64,000 bases of DNA from Odontesthes bonariensis (lineage: Eukaryota > Chordata > Actinopteri > Atheriniformes > Atherinopsidae): the NCBI RefSeq assembly GCF_027942865.1, contig NC_134529.1:21740467-21804466 (forward strand), given 5' to 3'. A program made the translations under genes and the position numbers. The notes below the pieces were generated by a model that saw only the letters and a program-made list of their open reading frames with translations, was not told the DNA's origin and searched no databases. Below, in pieces: positions 49,598 to 59,639 of the stretch (positions within the stretch are counted from its first letter, which is position 1; the number at the start of each line of letters is the position of its first letter).

Positions 49598-51357
49598 TTG
49601 AATTCAATTCAATTCATTTTTATTTATATAGCGCCAAATACAACAAATGTCATCTCAGGCCACTTAGATAGTAAGTCCAATTCAAGCCAATTGGAATTCA
49701 ATTAATTAATAATAATCATAATTCATAAAATAATCCAATTCGTTCATATAGAGCCAATTCAAAAACAATTTCCTAGCTAAGAAAACCAACAGATTGCACT
49801 GAAAACTTTTTGTTTTTCGGTCCAATCTCCCGGCCTGAGCGTGCCTGAGGCGACTGTGGAGAGAAACGACTCCCTTTTAACAGGAAGAAACCTCTGGCAG
49901 AACCAGACTCAGGAAGGGTGGCCATCCGCCTCGACCAGCTGGGGTTTGAGAAGACAGAAAGGGGAGGGGGCCACCGCAACGGCGGCACTGTAACACCATT
50001 CAAAGGATATCTGTTGGAACAGGGAAACACGAGTTAATGACCACAATAATGTCACACATACATAAAGAGAGTAAAGTGAGGAAAGGTGTGACAGATGAGG
50101 CCCCCCAGCAGTCTAGGCCTATAGCAGCTTAACTATGGGATGTTTCAGGATCACCTGAGCCATCCCTAACTATAAGCTTTATCAAAAAGGAAAGTTTTAA
50201 GCCTGGTCTTAAAAGTGGAAAGGGTGTCTGCTTCCCGGACATTTACTGGCAGCTTAATCCACAATAGAGGGGCCTGATAACTGAAGGCTCTGCCTCCCAA
50301 TCTACTTTTAGAAACTCTGGGAACCTCAAGTAAACCTGCAGTTTGGGAACGAAGTGCTCTGTTAGGAAAATATCTTACAATGAGATCTTTAAGATATGAT
50401 GGAGCTCGGTCATTAAGAGCTTTATATGTAAGGAGAAGAATCTTAAATTCTATTCTGAATTTAACAGGGAGCCAATGAAGAGAAGCTAAAAACTGGAGAA
50501 ATATGATCTCTCCTGTTAGTTCTCGTCAAAACTCTGGCTGCAGCATTTTGGATCAACTGAAGGCTTTTCAGAGAATATGTAGGACAGCCCAATAATAAAG
50601 AATTACAGTAGTCCAATCTTGAAGTAACAAATGCATGGACTAGTTTTTCTGCATCACTCTGAGACAAGATGTTCCTGATTTTAACAATATTACGAAGGTG
50701 AAAGAAGGCAGTCCTAGAAACCTGTTTTATATGCGAGTCAAATGATAAGTTCTGGTCAAAAATAACTCCAAGGTTCCTCACTGTAGAACTAGAAGCCAAG
50801 GAAATACCATCTAGAGTAACTATATAGCTAGACAATTTCTCCCTGAAACGCTCAGGTCCAAAGATAACGACTTCAGTTTTGTCTGAATTTAGCAGCAGAC
50901 AGTTCTGAGTCATCCAGGTCTTTATGTCTTTAAGACATGCTTGTAGTCTGACCAACCTATTGGGTTCATCTGGTTTTATAGATAAGTACAGCTGAGTATC
51001 ATCAGCATAGCAATGGAAATTTATGCCATGCTGTCTAATAATGTTACCTAATGGAAGCATGTATAAAGTGAAAAGAATCGGTCCAAGCACAGAACCCTGG
51101 GGAACTCCATGACTTACTCTGGTGTGTGAGGAAGATTCTTCATTTACAAGAACAAACTGAAATCTATCAGATAAAAATGATTTAAACCAGCCTAATGCAG
51201 TTCCTTTAATCCCAATAACATGTTCAAGTCTCTGTAATAAGATACTGTGATCGACCGTATCAAATGCAGCACTGAGATCCAACAGGACAAGCACAGAAAC
51301 AAGTCCGCTATCAGAGGCTAAGAGGAGATCATTGGTAACTTTCAGCAGTGCAGTTTC
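49598..51357 (-). mobile_element. L2-clade LINE, 5'-truncated, with largely intact reverse transcriptase
   Basis: On the minus strand the element starts within ORF2 (ETALLKVTNDLLLASDSGLV). It continues open for about 277 codons: LLDLSAAFDTVDHSILLQRL (catalytic Asp of palm motif A), [40 protein letters not shown] (YADD), NSDKTEVVIFG and SRLDYCNSLLLG. At about 50500 a frameshift interrupts HISPVF before the continuation YKALNDRAPSYLKDLIVRYF and the C-terminus RLKTFLFDKAY. A 3' UTR of about 560 bp ends in tttggcgctatataaataaa and a GAATT tail at 49598. The endonuclease domain is absent by 5' truncation. It is the best-preserved copy in the window. Confidence 0.93.
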
Positions 51358-51640
51358 TTTTTTTTTGAACGATTTCTCTTATCCTACTTTCAATTAGGGG
51401 TGGGCGATATGTATCGTTTGAGAAATTATCGTGAATGTTGTTTTGACGATGAGTAATTTTGCAATATCGAGATATAGGCAAAAAAAAAAATTTTTTTTTT
51501 TTTTCAATCCCCAAAAATCAATAAAATGCGGCGCCAGTGGTCCTCTGCCCTTACCACGCCCTGCTTTGAACGCTCTAATTTTTTCAAAGTAAACGCTTCG
51601 GACCCCGCGGGACACTCAGCTAAGAGCATCGAGGGGGGCA

Positions 51641-51746
51641 GGGGCTGGGACAGCGAGAGGCCGGGGCTGGGACAGCGAGAGGCCGGGGCTGGGACAGCGA
51701 GAGGCAGGGGCTGGGACAGCGAGAGGCAGGGGCTGGGACAGACGGC
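51641..51746. repeat. 22-bp tandem repeat, five copies, inside the 18S fragment
   Basis: The unit ggggctgggacagcgagagg plus two bases starts at 51641, 51663, 51685, 51707 and 51729. The last copy is incomplete. Units differ only by cc or ca at the end. In an intact 18S gene this stretch occurs once, so it was expanded after capture or during element amplification. Confidence 0.92.
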
Positions 51747-51977
51747 AGCTCGCCTCGCGGCGGACCGTCAGCTCGATCCCGAGATCCAACAACGAGCTTT
51801 TTAACTGCAGCAACTTTAAGATACGCTATTGGAGCTGGAATTACCGCGGCTGCTGGCACCAGACTTGCCCTTCAATTGATCCTCGTTAAAGGATTTAAAG
51901 TGTCCTGTATTGTTATTTTTCGTCACTACCTCCCCGAGTGGGTAATTTGCGCGCCTGCTGCTTTCCTTGGATGTGGT

Positions 51978-52029
51978 AGCCGTTTCTCAGGCTCCCTCTC
52001 CGGAGGGAGAAGAAGCCTGAGAAACGGCT
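51978..52029. repeat. Hairpin at deletion junction of the 18S fragment
   Basis: The arms agccgtttctcaggct (51978-51993) and agcctgagaaacggct (52014-52029) are perfectly complementary over 16 bp, with an inner ctccctctccggaggg partly self-complementary. One arm is the normal 18S text. The other is an inverted duplicate of it placed where over 100 nt of 18S are missing. Confidence 0.9.
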
Positions 52030-52389
52030 CGAGGTTATCAGTCACCAAAGCGGCCGGGGCACCCCGCATGGGTTTTGGGTCTGATAAATGCACGCATCCC
52101 CGAAGGTCAGCGCTCGTTTTGCATGTATTAGCTCTAGAATTGCCACAGTTATCCAAGTAACGGTAGAGCGATCAAAGGAACCACAACTGATTTAATGAGC
52201 AATTCGCAGTTTCACTGTAGCCTACCGGCCGTGTGTGCTTAGACTTGCAGCTTGTGTTCATTTTATTGTGATCTTACGCAAGTTTTATTTATTTTTTTTT
52301 AAATATCGTCAAAATATCTTTATCGTGAAAATCCTAAAAAATATCGAGATATTTTTTTTTGCCCATATCGCCCACCCCTACTTTCAATG

Positions 52390-52690
52390 TACCACTCAAT
52401 TGGATAAACATCACAGTACATGGTTCAACAAGTTGTCCACATAACACACATATTTTGCATTGCAAATATACATGAAGATGATGGTCAAATGATGCTTTGC
52501 TACATCGCTTCTGTTGATAGTTGTTTCATTTCACAGTAGAAATTCTCTTTTTCACAAAGGTTCACAACCTTAGTCGTGATGTTATTTCTGCATTAGAATT
52601 ATACCCAAACACAAGCTGTTCTTCATAGTCAGTATGGTTCTGTGAAAAAAAAGCAGAGAGAAAAAGCTAAACTAAAATAACTAAAAACTA
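52390..52690. other. Gene-free stretch
   Basis: AT-rich sequence between two mobile elements, with no feature recognised. Confidence 0.55.
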
Positions 52691-53898
52691 AATAAATGTA
52701 AATGTAAATGTACTTTATTTATACAGCCCTTTACAGACAATCCTAACGATGTACCAAAGTGCTTTACAGCAGGTAATAGATAAAGAGAAGAATAAGTAAA
52801 AACAAACAAAAACAATAAAAGAACAGTGAAAGAAATAAAATACAACAAAATCGAATAAGATAAAATAAGATAAAAGTGTCATCATACTACTGCCTATTGA
52901 AAGCAATCCTAGATTAGTAGGTTTTTAGCCTAGATTTGAAGAGGCCCAGGTCAGAAATAAGACTCTACGGGGAGCTTATTCCAGAGCCTGGGGGCAGCGA
53001 CAGAAAAGGCTCGGTCACCCCAGGGTTTGTATTCTGACCTGGGCACTTCCAGCAAAAATTGATTTGTTGACCTAAGAGCTCTACCAGGATTGCGGACTGT
53101 TAAAAGCTCAGATAAATATGATGGGGCGAGGCCATTAGAGCTTTAAAAACAAACATTAAAAGTTTAAAATCAATTCTATAAAGGACAGGAAGCCAATGGA
53201 GGGAGGTAAGAACAGGAGTGATGTGCACACGTCTGTTAGTGTTGGTTAACAGACGGGCAGCAGTGTTTTGCACAAGTTGAAGGCGACTGAGAGAAGACTG
53301 GGAGACGCCGACATAAAGTGCATTGCAATAGTCTAACCTTGAACTTATTAGGGCATGGATGGCTTTCTCAAGGTCATGACGACTTAAAAACTATTCAACT
53401 TTGGCCAGGAGACGCAACTGGAAAAAACTAGTCCTGACGACATTGTTAATTTGTTTGTCCAACCTCGGATGACTGTCAAAGGTCACTCCCAGATTTCTGA
53501 CAGTTGAACTAAGCTTTGAAGACAAGGTGCCAAAGCCAGCACAGTTTCCCCAAACACAATGAATTCAGTTTTGTCATCATTTAAATGGAGAAAATTTTGA
53601 GCCAACCACTGGTTAATATCAGCAATACAGTTAAACAAAGAACATTGTGCATTGTTACTATTTGGCTTCAATGGTAGATCAATTTGTAAATTGTCTGCAT
53701 AACAGTGGAAAGAAAGGTTGTGCCTGGCTATAAGTGACCCAAGTGGTAGCATGTACAATGAGAAGAGGATAGGGCCAAGAACAGATCCTTGAGGGACTCC
53801 ACAGGAGAGAGGAACGCTGGAAGAGGAAAGGTCACCAACCATAACGGAGAAGGTTCTACTGGACAAGTAAGACGCAAACCACTTAAATGCAGTGCCGT
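52691..53898 (-). mobile_element. L2-clade LINE of a second subfamily, 5'-truncated, mutated active site
   Basis: The minus strand encodes [58 protein letters not shown] and [15 protein letters not shown]. It continues in shifted frames with KAIHALISSRLDYCNALYVG, NTAARLLTNTNRRVHITPVL and LTSLHWLPVLYRIDFKLL. The catalytic YADD reads YADN, and stops and shifts follow. The 3' end carries a (TAAATG)n tail at 52693-52710 and the phrase aaagtgctttacagc (plus strand). The 5' edge abuts an A-run at 53899-53918. Tail and sequence differ from the (GAATT)n family. Confidence 0.9.
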
Positions 53899-53919
53899 GA
53901 AAAAAAAAAAAAAAAAAAA

Positions 53920-54625
53920 GAACTAAATAAAAATATTAGTTGTGCAACAAGAACGAATCACACAAAGATAGTAGATTTCTATTACATAAGTCTACTGAGT
54001 GTAATATTACAGCCGATTACTAGTACAAAAATGTTCTGTTTTCAAATAATTGTGAAGTGAATTTTGTCCTGTATAAAGGTTGCAAGTCATTTTTTTTAAT
54101 TCCCTTTTGAAAAAAAACACAGTCAAAATCATTTTCTCAGCTATGACAAAGATTTTTCATTAATTCCCTCAAAACATATGCAAGAACGTGAAATATAAAC
54201 GTAGTTTATGTAAATATAAACTAGCGACCGATCCAGGGTGTCCCTTGCCTCTTCATAATCAGAATCAGAATCAGTTTTATTGCCATTGTGACCAGCCTTG
54301 GCTCGAATGGGCTTCATTCCCAGAGACCCTGAACAGGGCATGAATGAATAGATGAAAAGTATTACTGTAAAGCATCCATCAACAACTATTTATCTGTAAA
54401 TCATTCTTTGGGTTTTAGGAATGGCAAATTAGGGGCAAATTTTGACCCAACTGAGAGAAAAATTATCAATTTGCATGGATAAAAAAAAGAGTCGCAAACA
54501 TGATAACATTTATCAGTCTGCAACATTTCTAAGTATTATTACAGTTTAAAGATTTGGCAAAGTCCCATGATTTCAATGTAACGTTTTCACCTTTTTCAGA
54601 AAGTCCATGACATGTACTATGAGGG
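53920..54625. other. Gene-free stretch with a short repeat end
   Basis: No exon is seen. The text cagaatcagaatcagttttattgcc at about 54259-54284 resembles the end of a Rex-type or SINE-type fish retroposon. The following gcttcattcccagagaccct may belong to it. Boundaries are not clear. Confidence 0.4.
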
Positions 54626-54630
54626 TTGAG

Positions 54631-54918
54631 GAACTGGTGGTTAGCACTGTTGCCTCACGGGTTCCAGGTTCGATTCCCGGCTGTGGCTTTTCTGTGTGGA
54701 GTTTGCATGTTCTCCCCGTGTATGTGTGAGTTCTCTCTGGGTAGTCCCCTAGGTGTGATTGCCAAGCCACTGGGGAGCGCGGTGTATTTCTAGTGCAAGT
54801 CCGAAGCCCAGATAAATGGCGAGGGTTGCGTCAAGAAGGGCAACATGTGTGCCAAATCAATGATGAGCGATCAACTCGCTGTCGCGACCCCTAATAAAGG
54901 GACAGGCCGAAAGAAGAA
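54631..54918 (+). mobile_element. tRNA-headed SINE with target-site duplications
   Basis: The head reads ggttagcactgttgcctcac followed by ggttccaggttcgattcccg. The latter includes the B-box ggttcgattcc of a tRNA-like promoter. The body reads gtgtggagtttgcatgttct and ccccgtgtatgtgtgag, and the tail ends gccgaaagaagaagaag. Direct repeats gtactatgagggttga (before) and gtactgtgagggctga (after) match at 14 of 16 positions, consistent with an old target duplication. The minus-strand frame here (PGIEPGTREATVL) is a well-known artefact of this SINE. Confidence 0.85.
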
Positions 54919-54939
54919 GAAGTACTGTGAGGGCTGACC

Positions 54940-57080
54940 CTTGTGAAAGTTTTTGATCAAGCCTCCAATTCAACTTCCAGCTCATTTTAGAAGAGCAGTT
55001 TGCACATAACAATGTGGGAGTGCAGTCTTTTTTTCTACAATAACTCAATATTACAACTTCATGGCCCTAAGTTTTACTGCAGAACTGCTGCGGTCAGTCA
55101 GAGAAAAGGGGAAAGTTTCTTGACATCAGCTCCATCAGCTGACCTGTCCTATCACACTAGCAGGGTGTGATGCCCCCTGAGGCACTTAACTGACTCAGAT
55201 GGGTGGTGGTTTACCAGCACACAGACAGAGGGCAATGTGCTGCACTTGACAGTGAACTAGCGTCAGCGCCCTCTCAGCAGTTGGTGTCCATAGCAACATG
55301 CGGAAAAAAAACAAGACAAGTGGAGACAAGAGACCTTGCATGGCTAAACAGAGAAAAGAAAAACTGTCAAAGTGGAAGTCCCAGTATTTCGCATGAGGGG
55401 TGTATATCTGACCATATAAACACAGAAGCACACAATCTTGGCAACGGGAGGAAAAAAACACTGGAGCGCAAGAACAGTTTGTCCCCAGATTCCTAATTTT
55501 GATTCTTGGCAGAGACAAAAGAATGCTTGGAATTCAGCAAAGACACACAGGAGACGGTGCGTGCTTGTACGAGTGACGTTTATCTGATGTCAAGTACTCT
55601 CACAGACAGGCAGGGCGACAGTAGACCTCTAGATGGTGTAATCACAACCCTGCTGGGTGTGTACATGCGTGTTTGGTTTGTATAGCGTACTCTCCACTAA
55701 GTATCACCCCACAGAGGTGTGAATGCTTTACTGCTCTTGGATACCGTTGCTATGTTGTTGTTGGTTTTTTTTTTTTTTCAGCCGAGGCTACCTTGCACAA
55801 TGCAAACAGAAGTGATGCTAGGACTTTACCTCAAATGTCAGGAGAGCACAGACCAGCCTTTGTCATGCACTCTACAACAAAAAGGAATTTCCTGATTAAT
55901 GCAGAAAGAAGTGCAAAAAAAATTTGAAATCCCTAACAAAAAATCTAAATGGGGTTATACATTCTCTGCTTATATTACCGCAGTGTTTTACAGGATCAAA
56001 GACACTTTGTTAAGGAATTACCTCCTGAAGTGTTTGATATGATTCTAGATGGGTAACTCCAGATTATTCTACTATGGAACAAGCAGTGTTGCTTTGAAGA
56101 GGGAGTCTCAATGAGGAAACTTTAGAATATTTCCACCCACTCCTCTGCACAAAGTGTCCTGGGTAAATTCACTTCGTAGTGTACATCTTCCTCTGTCTTT
56201 CCCCAGAGTATGATGGCAGAGAGATTCTTATGCGTTTAGGAGACTGCAGAAATGCTTTAGTGATTTTCTGGCTAAAATGCACTTGTATAGATGTGATTAA
56301 AGCCTGGACTTCTCCAAAGATAAGAAAAATCTTCATACAACCAACCCAGTGCAAAATCTTCAGTAAAATTAGTCTCTAATTATAACCAATTCATACCGTA
56401 CATTTTGCAACATTTGAATGTGCCAGAGCCTGCACAAGTGCTTCAGTGACATTGAATATGTAACAAAATACAGGAGAAATATAATGCTTGCTCGCTATAA
56501 ATGGCAACACATAAATATGTCAAAAGCACAGATTGTTCTTTACCCAAGACCCAACCAATTCTTCAGTAAAATAATGCTCCAATTGCGACCGGTGCCAACT
56601 TATACCGCATATTTTGTAACACTTAACCTGTGGAACTGTGCACTATCAACAAGTAGCAAAAGATATAAAGGTGCTTTGGGATTTTAAATTAGACAAACCC
56701 ACTGCATGCTCATAATAACCACTAAATTCACAACACTATATTGATGCGGTGTGGTTATGGTGTAAGCCTTATTGGTAATAATCAGTACCATTTTTTTCAA
56801 ATGTTAGAAGAATGTGTCCTTTTTCTTCTCAGCGGCTGTATAAATCTGGTCAAAGGTAATAAGAGAGGAAAATATGCAAGGCTACATTTTGGTTAGCCCC
56901 TTGAAACGTCTGATTTCCCCCTGTGCAGAAGGGAATTCTTCAAGAGAAAATCACGGGCTGTCTGTCTCTCATTCATGCCCTCATTATGTCTCATTCAGTG
57001 AAATCACCAGTGTCCCATAACCTACATCACAGGTGAAGAAAGGTAACTAATAGGAAACTACAAGTTTTCATTCTGAGTCT
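54940..57080. other. Gene-free stretch upstream of nfkbia
   Basis: No exon or RNA gene is recognised. There is a T-run at about 55768-55780. Near 56911-56940 the text holds weak kappaB-like words (tgatttcccc and gggaattctt), each with two mismatches to the consensus. Confidence 0.5.
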
Positions 57081-57277
57081 CTCTGGGGGGGGGGGGGGGT
57101 TTCTCACAAAAGCACAGGCCGATGTGATTTCCCTTGCTTCTTCTGAGATAACTCAATTGGAAATCCCCTCTGAGGCTCCGCCCTCACTGCACAAAACCCG
57201 GCCCGACTCCCTCCGCCGCACCACTCTTCTCTGACCTTCGAACGGATTTTTGTAGACGAGACAGTCGCAAAGTCAAC
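57081..57277 (+). promoter_or_regulatory. nfkbia: nfkbia proximal promoter and 5' UTR with a kappaB site
   Basis: A perfect kappaB consensus is present at 57159-57168: ggaaatcccc, which is GGGGATTTCC on the minus strand and lies 110 bp before the start codon. A near match (GGGGGTTTCT, one mismatch) overlaps the end of a 15-base G-run at 57095-57104. No TATA box is recognised. Vertebrate NFKBIA is induced by NF-kappaB as negative feedback, so the site is in the expected place. Confidence 0.6.
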
Positions 57278-59241
57278 ATGGACGTCCACAGAGTGTCTAA
57301 CCACAGCCAAATGGATTATGACTTCGACAACATGGAAGCCAAGCACGGGAAAATGATGCCTTGCCAGGAGGACCGCTTCGACAGCGGCATGGATTCTCTA
57401 AAGGGGGACGAGCTGGTGAACGACTTTCAGGACATGACCGTGTCCGTGAGCAGGGAGCCCACAGACGAGTGCGAGCCTTGGAAAACTGCGGTGACGGAAG
57501 ACGGTGACACGTAAGTGATATTTGTGCGGATTGTTGTAATTGAAGTTGCATGTTTCGCTCTTTCTTTCTCTATCTCTGCGCGCAAATGGCGTTAGGTTAG
57601 AGTTGTGCACGCGAGAGAGCAGCATGAAAACTTTTTTTTTTTTTTTTTTCTTTAAGAAACCGTGCAGATAAATTGTGTAAAAGGCTTCAAAAGAACGCAT
57701 GGAAATGTAGGAAGTTGCACGAAAACAAGAGGTCTTTAAAACGAAACAAACAAACAAAACAAAAAAAATGCTGCAAAGTACGTACTCGAGTGCGCGTGCG
57801 CGTGTTTGTACTGTGGCTGAGAGAGAGCAGTCGAGGCGGTGCTAAAGTCCGCTCTGCGCATTCAGGAAAGTCCCTGGCCTGATGCCAGTAACTGATAAAG
57901 CATCAGATGTGTCAAGCCACAACTGGTGGAAATAACCCGACAAAACTCCACTCTTGCGAAACGCTCCACTGCTCGAGCTTTGTTCTCTCTTATATAGCTG
58001 GAACCACTTCCCTTGTGTGTATTTTTTTTAAAGCACTATTTTAACTAACCTCTTTCTTTCCCCCCTCCTCCTCCCCACAGGCTGCTCCACTTGGCCATCA
58101 TTCATGAAGCAACTGAGCATGCCCTCCAGATGATCAAACTCTCTCACAACCACCCATTCCTCAACATACAGAACCACCAGAGACAGGTGATTATCAGCAC
58201 TGTACCTTTTCCCTGGTGCTAAAGCCACGCCCTCCTCAACATATGCACAAAACCACCTTTAAAGTCATTCTAACGTGTTTCCAAACGTGTCCTCCACAGA
58301 CTGCCCTCCACCTGGCAGTGATCACCGAGCAGCCCCAGTTGGTGGAGAAACTCCTAAAGGCCGGCGCTGACCCTCTGCTGGCCGACGACAGCGGCAACAC
58401 GGCTCTCCACATCGCCTGCAAAAGAGGCTCCCTCGCCTGCTTCAGCGTCCTCACCCAAAACTGCCAACGCCACCTCACCTCCATGGTGTCCTTTCCCAAC
58501 TATAATGGTGAGCATTGTGTTAAAACAGCCCCCACCCAAAAGACAAACCAACTCAAGTTTCACCCATGCAGCTTTTGAACAAGGTTGTTAACCGAGCTCT
58601 TTTTTTTTTTTTTTCCCTCTCTCTCCCTAGGACACAACTGTCTCCACTTGGCGTCCGTTAACGGTTATATTTCTTTGGTGGAAAGCCTTGTTCAGATGGG
58701 TGCAGACATCAATGCACAGGTTGGTGTCTTTTAATACAGAATCCAGGCATTTTTCATTAAATAAAAAAAATAATGATTAAGAAATAAAAAGTTGAGTCGC
58801 ATATGCCTAAACCTAACCGGATTTTTCTTTAATTGTCTCCTATAGGAGCCATGCAGTGGACGGACAGCTCTCCACCTAGCAGTGGATCTCCAGAACCCGA
58901 CACTTGTCTGCTGCCTCCTCGAGCTCGGCGCTGACGTCAACTGCTTGAACTATGGCGGCTTCGCGCCGTACCACCTCACGTACGGGCGCCAGAACGAAGA
59001 GATCCGCTGCCGGCTATACGAGCGAACGGCGCAGGAGCTGAGGGAGTTGCCCGAGAGCGAATCGGAGAGCGACATGGAGGACCTGGACACGTCAGAGGAT
59101 GAGGTTAGCGTCTCCTTCAGAGCAACCCAATCCTTAATTCGGTGGTCCGATTTCTTACAATCGCGGCGTCCGAGTACGAGTCCTTAAAATGTTTTTTCTG
59201 TTTTTCTACAGCTATACGACGACATCAAGTTTGGAAAGTAA
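57278..59241 (+). CDS. nfkbia: NF-kappaB inhibitor alpha (IkappaB-alpha), complete, 6 coding exons
   Basis: The protein binds NF-kappaB dimers, mainly in the cytoplasm, and masks their nuclear import signals until the IKK complex phosphorylates it and the proteasome removes it. Coding exons are 57278-57510, 58081-58186, 58300-58507, 58631-58719, 58846-59103 and 59212-59241. They sum to 924 bases (307 residues plus stop), all with GT-AG introns and preserved frame. The degron DSGMDS (Ser36, Ser40) and an upstream lysine (Lys22) correspond to human Ser32/Ser36 and Lys21/22. Ankyrin repeats follow from about residue 78: [91 protein letters not shown] and an atypical last one. The C-terminus is PEST-like ([19 protein letters not shown]) and ends [10 protein letters not shown] teleost duplicate may exist elsewhere; which paralogue this is cannot be told from the window. 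Confidence 0.97.
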
Positions 59242-59636
59242 AGAAACATCCCGGTTCTGGTGGTGTGAATGTCAAGCTGCTACTGGGTTTGCCGAGTTGC
59301 TCCCAACAGGGGACGAACCAGGTCATGCCCCTCCCCCCTTCCATCCCCGTCCAAGGCTCAGGCCCGCCAGTGCTGGCCCTGGGACTGCAAACAAGAATGA
59401 AGAAGGCGTCCAGGTGTGGTCGTGTTCGGCCAAGATCGCCGAACAACCACCATAGCGAGACCATGACCTCCATGTGGTCCATCTGAAATTGTATAAATAT
59501 ATATATATATATTATTGTGTATATACCAGACACTTGTAACATATTGTAAATACAGAGATATTATTTTTGTACGTAGTGTGAATTTGAACACTATTATCGG
59601 AAAGTGTTTCAAAATAAAAAGGAGTTTATGAATATG
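59242..59636 (+). terminator. nfkbia: nfkbia 3' UTR and poly(A) signal
   Basis: A canonical AATAAA lies at 59613-59618, about 370 bases after the stop codon. The open frames across 59142-59486 are intron, last-exon and UTR sequence read out of frame. Confidence 0.7.
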
Positions 59637-59639
59637 AAA

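Larger units (their letters stand above)
51563..52240 (-). pseudogene. 18S (small-subunit) rRNA gene fragment, rearranged
   Basis: The minus strand reads in 18S order: acacacggccggta, cagtgaaactgcgaatt, tcattaaatcagttgtggtt, ggcaattctagagctaatac, acatccaaggaaagcagcag, tggtgccagcagccgcggta, gcgtatcttaaagttgctgc and gaaaaaattagagcgttcaa. This spans roughly nucleotides 50 to 790 of a vertebrate 18S rRNA. The part between ataacctcgagccg and cggagagggagcctgagaaa is deleted and replaced by a hairpin. A second deletion joins caatacaggacac to tttaaatcc. A 22-bp unit is expanded five-fold. It cannot be a functional rRNA and has no 28S or spacer neighbours. Confidence 0.95.
51395..52380. mobile_element. 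hAT-like non-autonomous transposon carrying an 18S rRNA gene segment
   Basis: The two ends are perfect 16-bp inverted repeats (TAGGGGTGGGCGATAT). The element is flanked by identical 8-mers CTTTCAAT at 51387-51394 and 52381-52388, the target-site length of hAT elements. Subterminal AT-rich stretches with atcgtga and atatcgagat words occur on both sides (about 51411-51480 and 52306-52350). No transposase codons are present. The interior from about 51563 to 52240 is a rearranged 18S rDNA fragment on the minus strand. The element inserted about 40 bp from the 5' end of the L2 copy ending at 51357. Confidence 0.93.

Noticed and set aside
51526..52160. Open frames within the 18S fragment, on both strands
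   Set aside because: They translate rDNA and a 22-bp tandem repeat and are not genes.
51563..52240. A functional 18S rRNA gene
   Set aside because: The segment is partial, has two internal deletions, an expanded repeat and a hairpin, lacks flanking rDNA, and sits within transposon ends.
54573..54770. A minus-strand frame with PGIEPGTREATVL
   Set aside because: This is a familiar false protein produced by antisense translation of a tRNA-headed SINE.
57398..57757. A 119-codon minus-strand open frame over nfkbia exon 1
   Set aside because: It is antisense to a well-supported coding exon and runs into a homopolymer in intron 1; no family resemblance.
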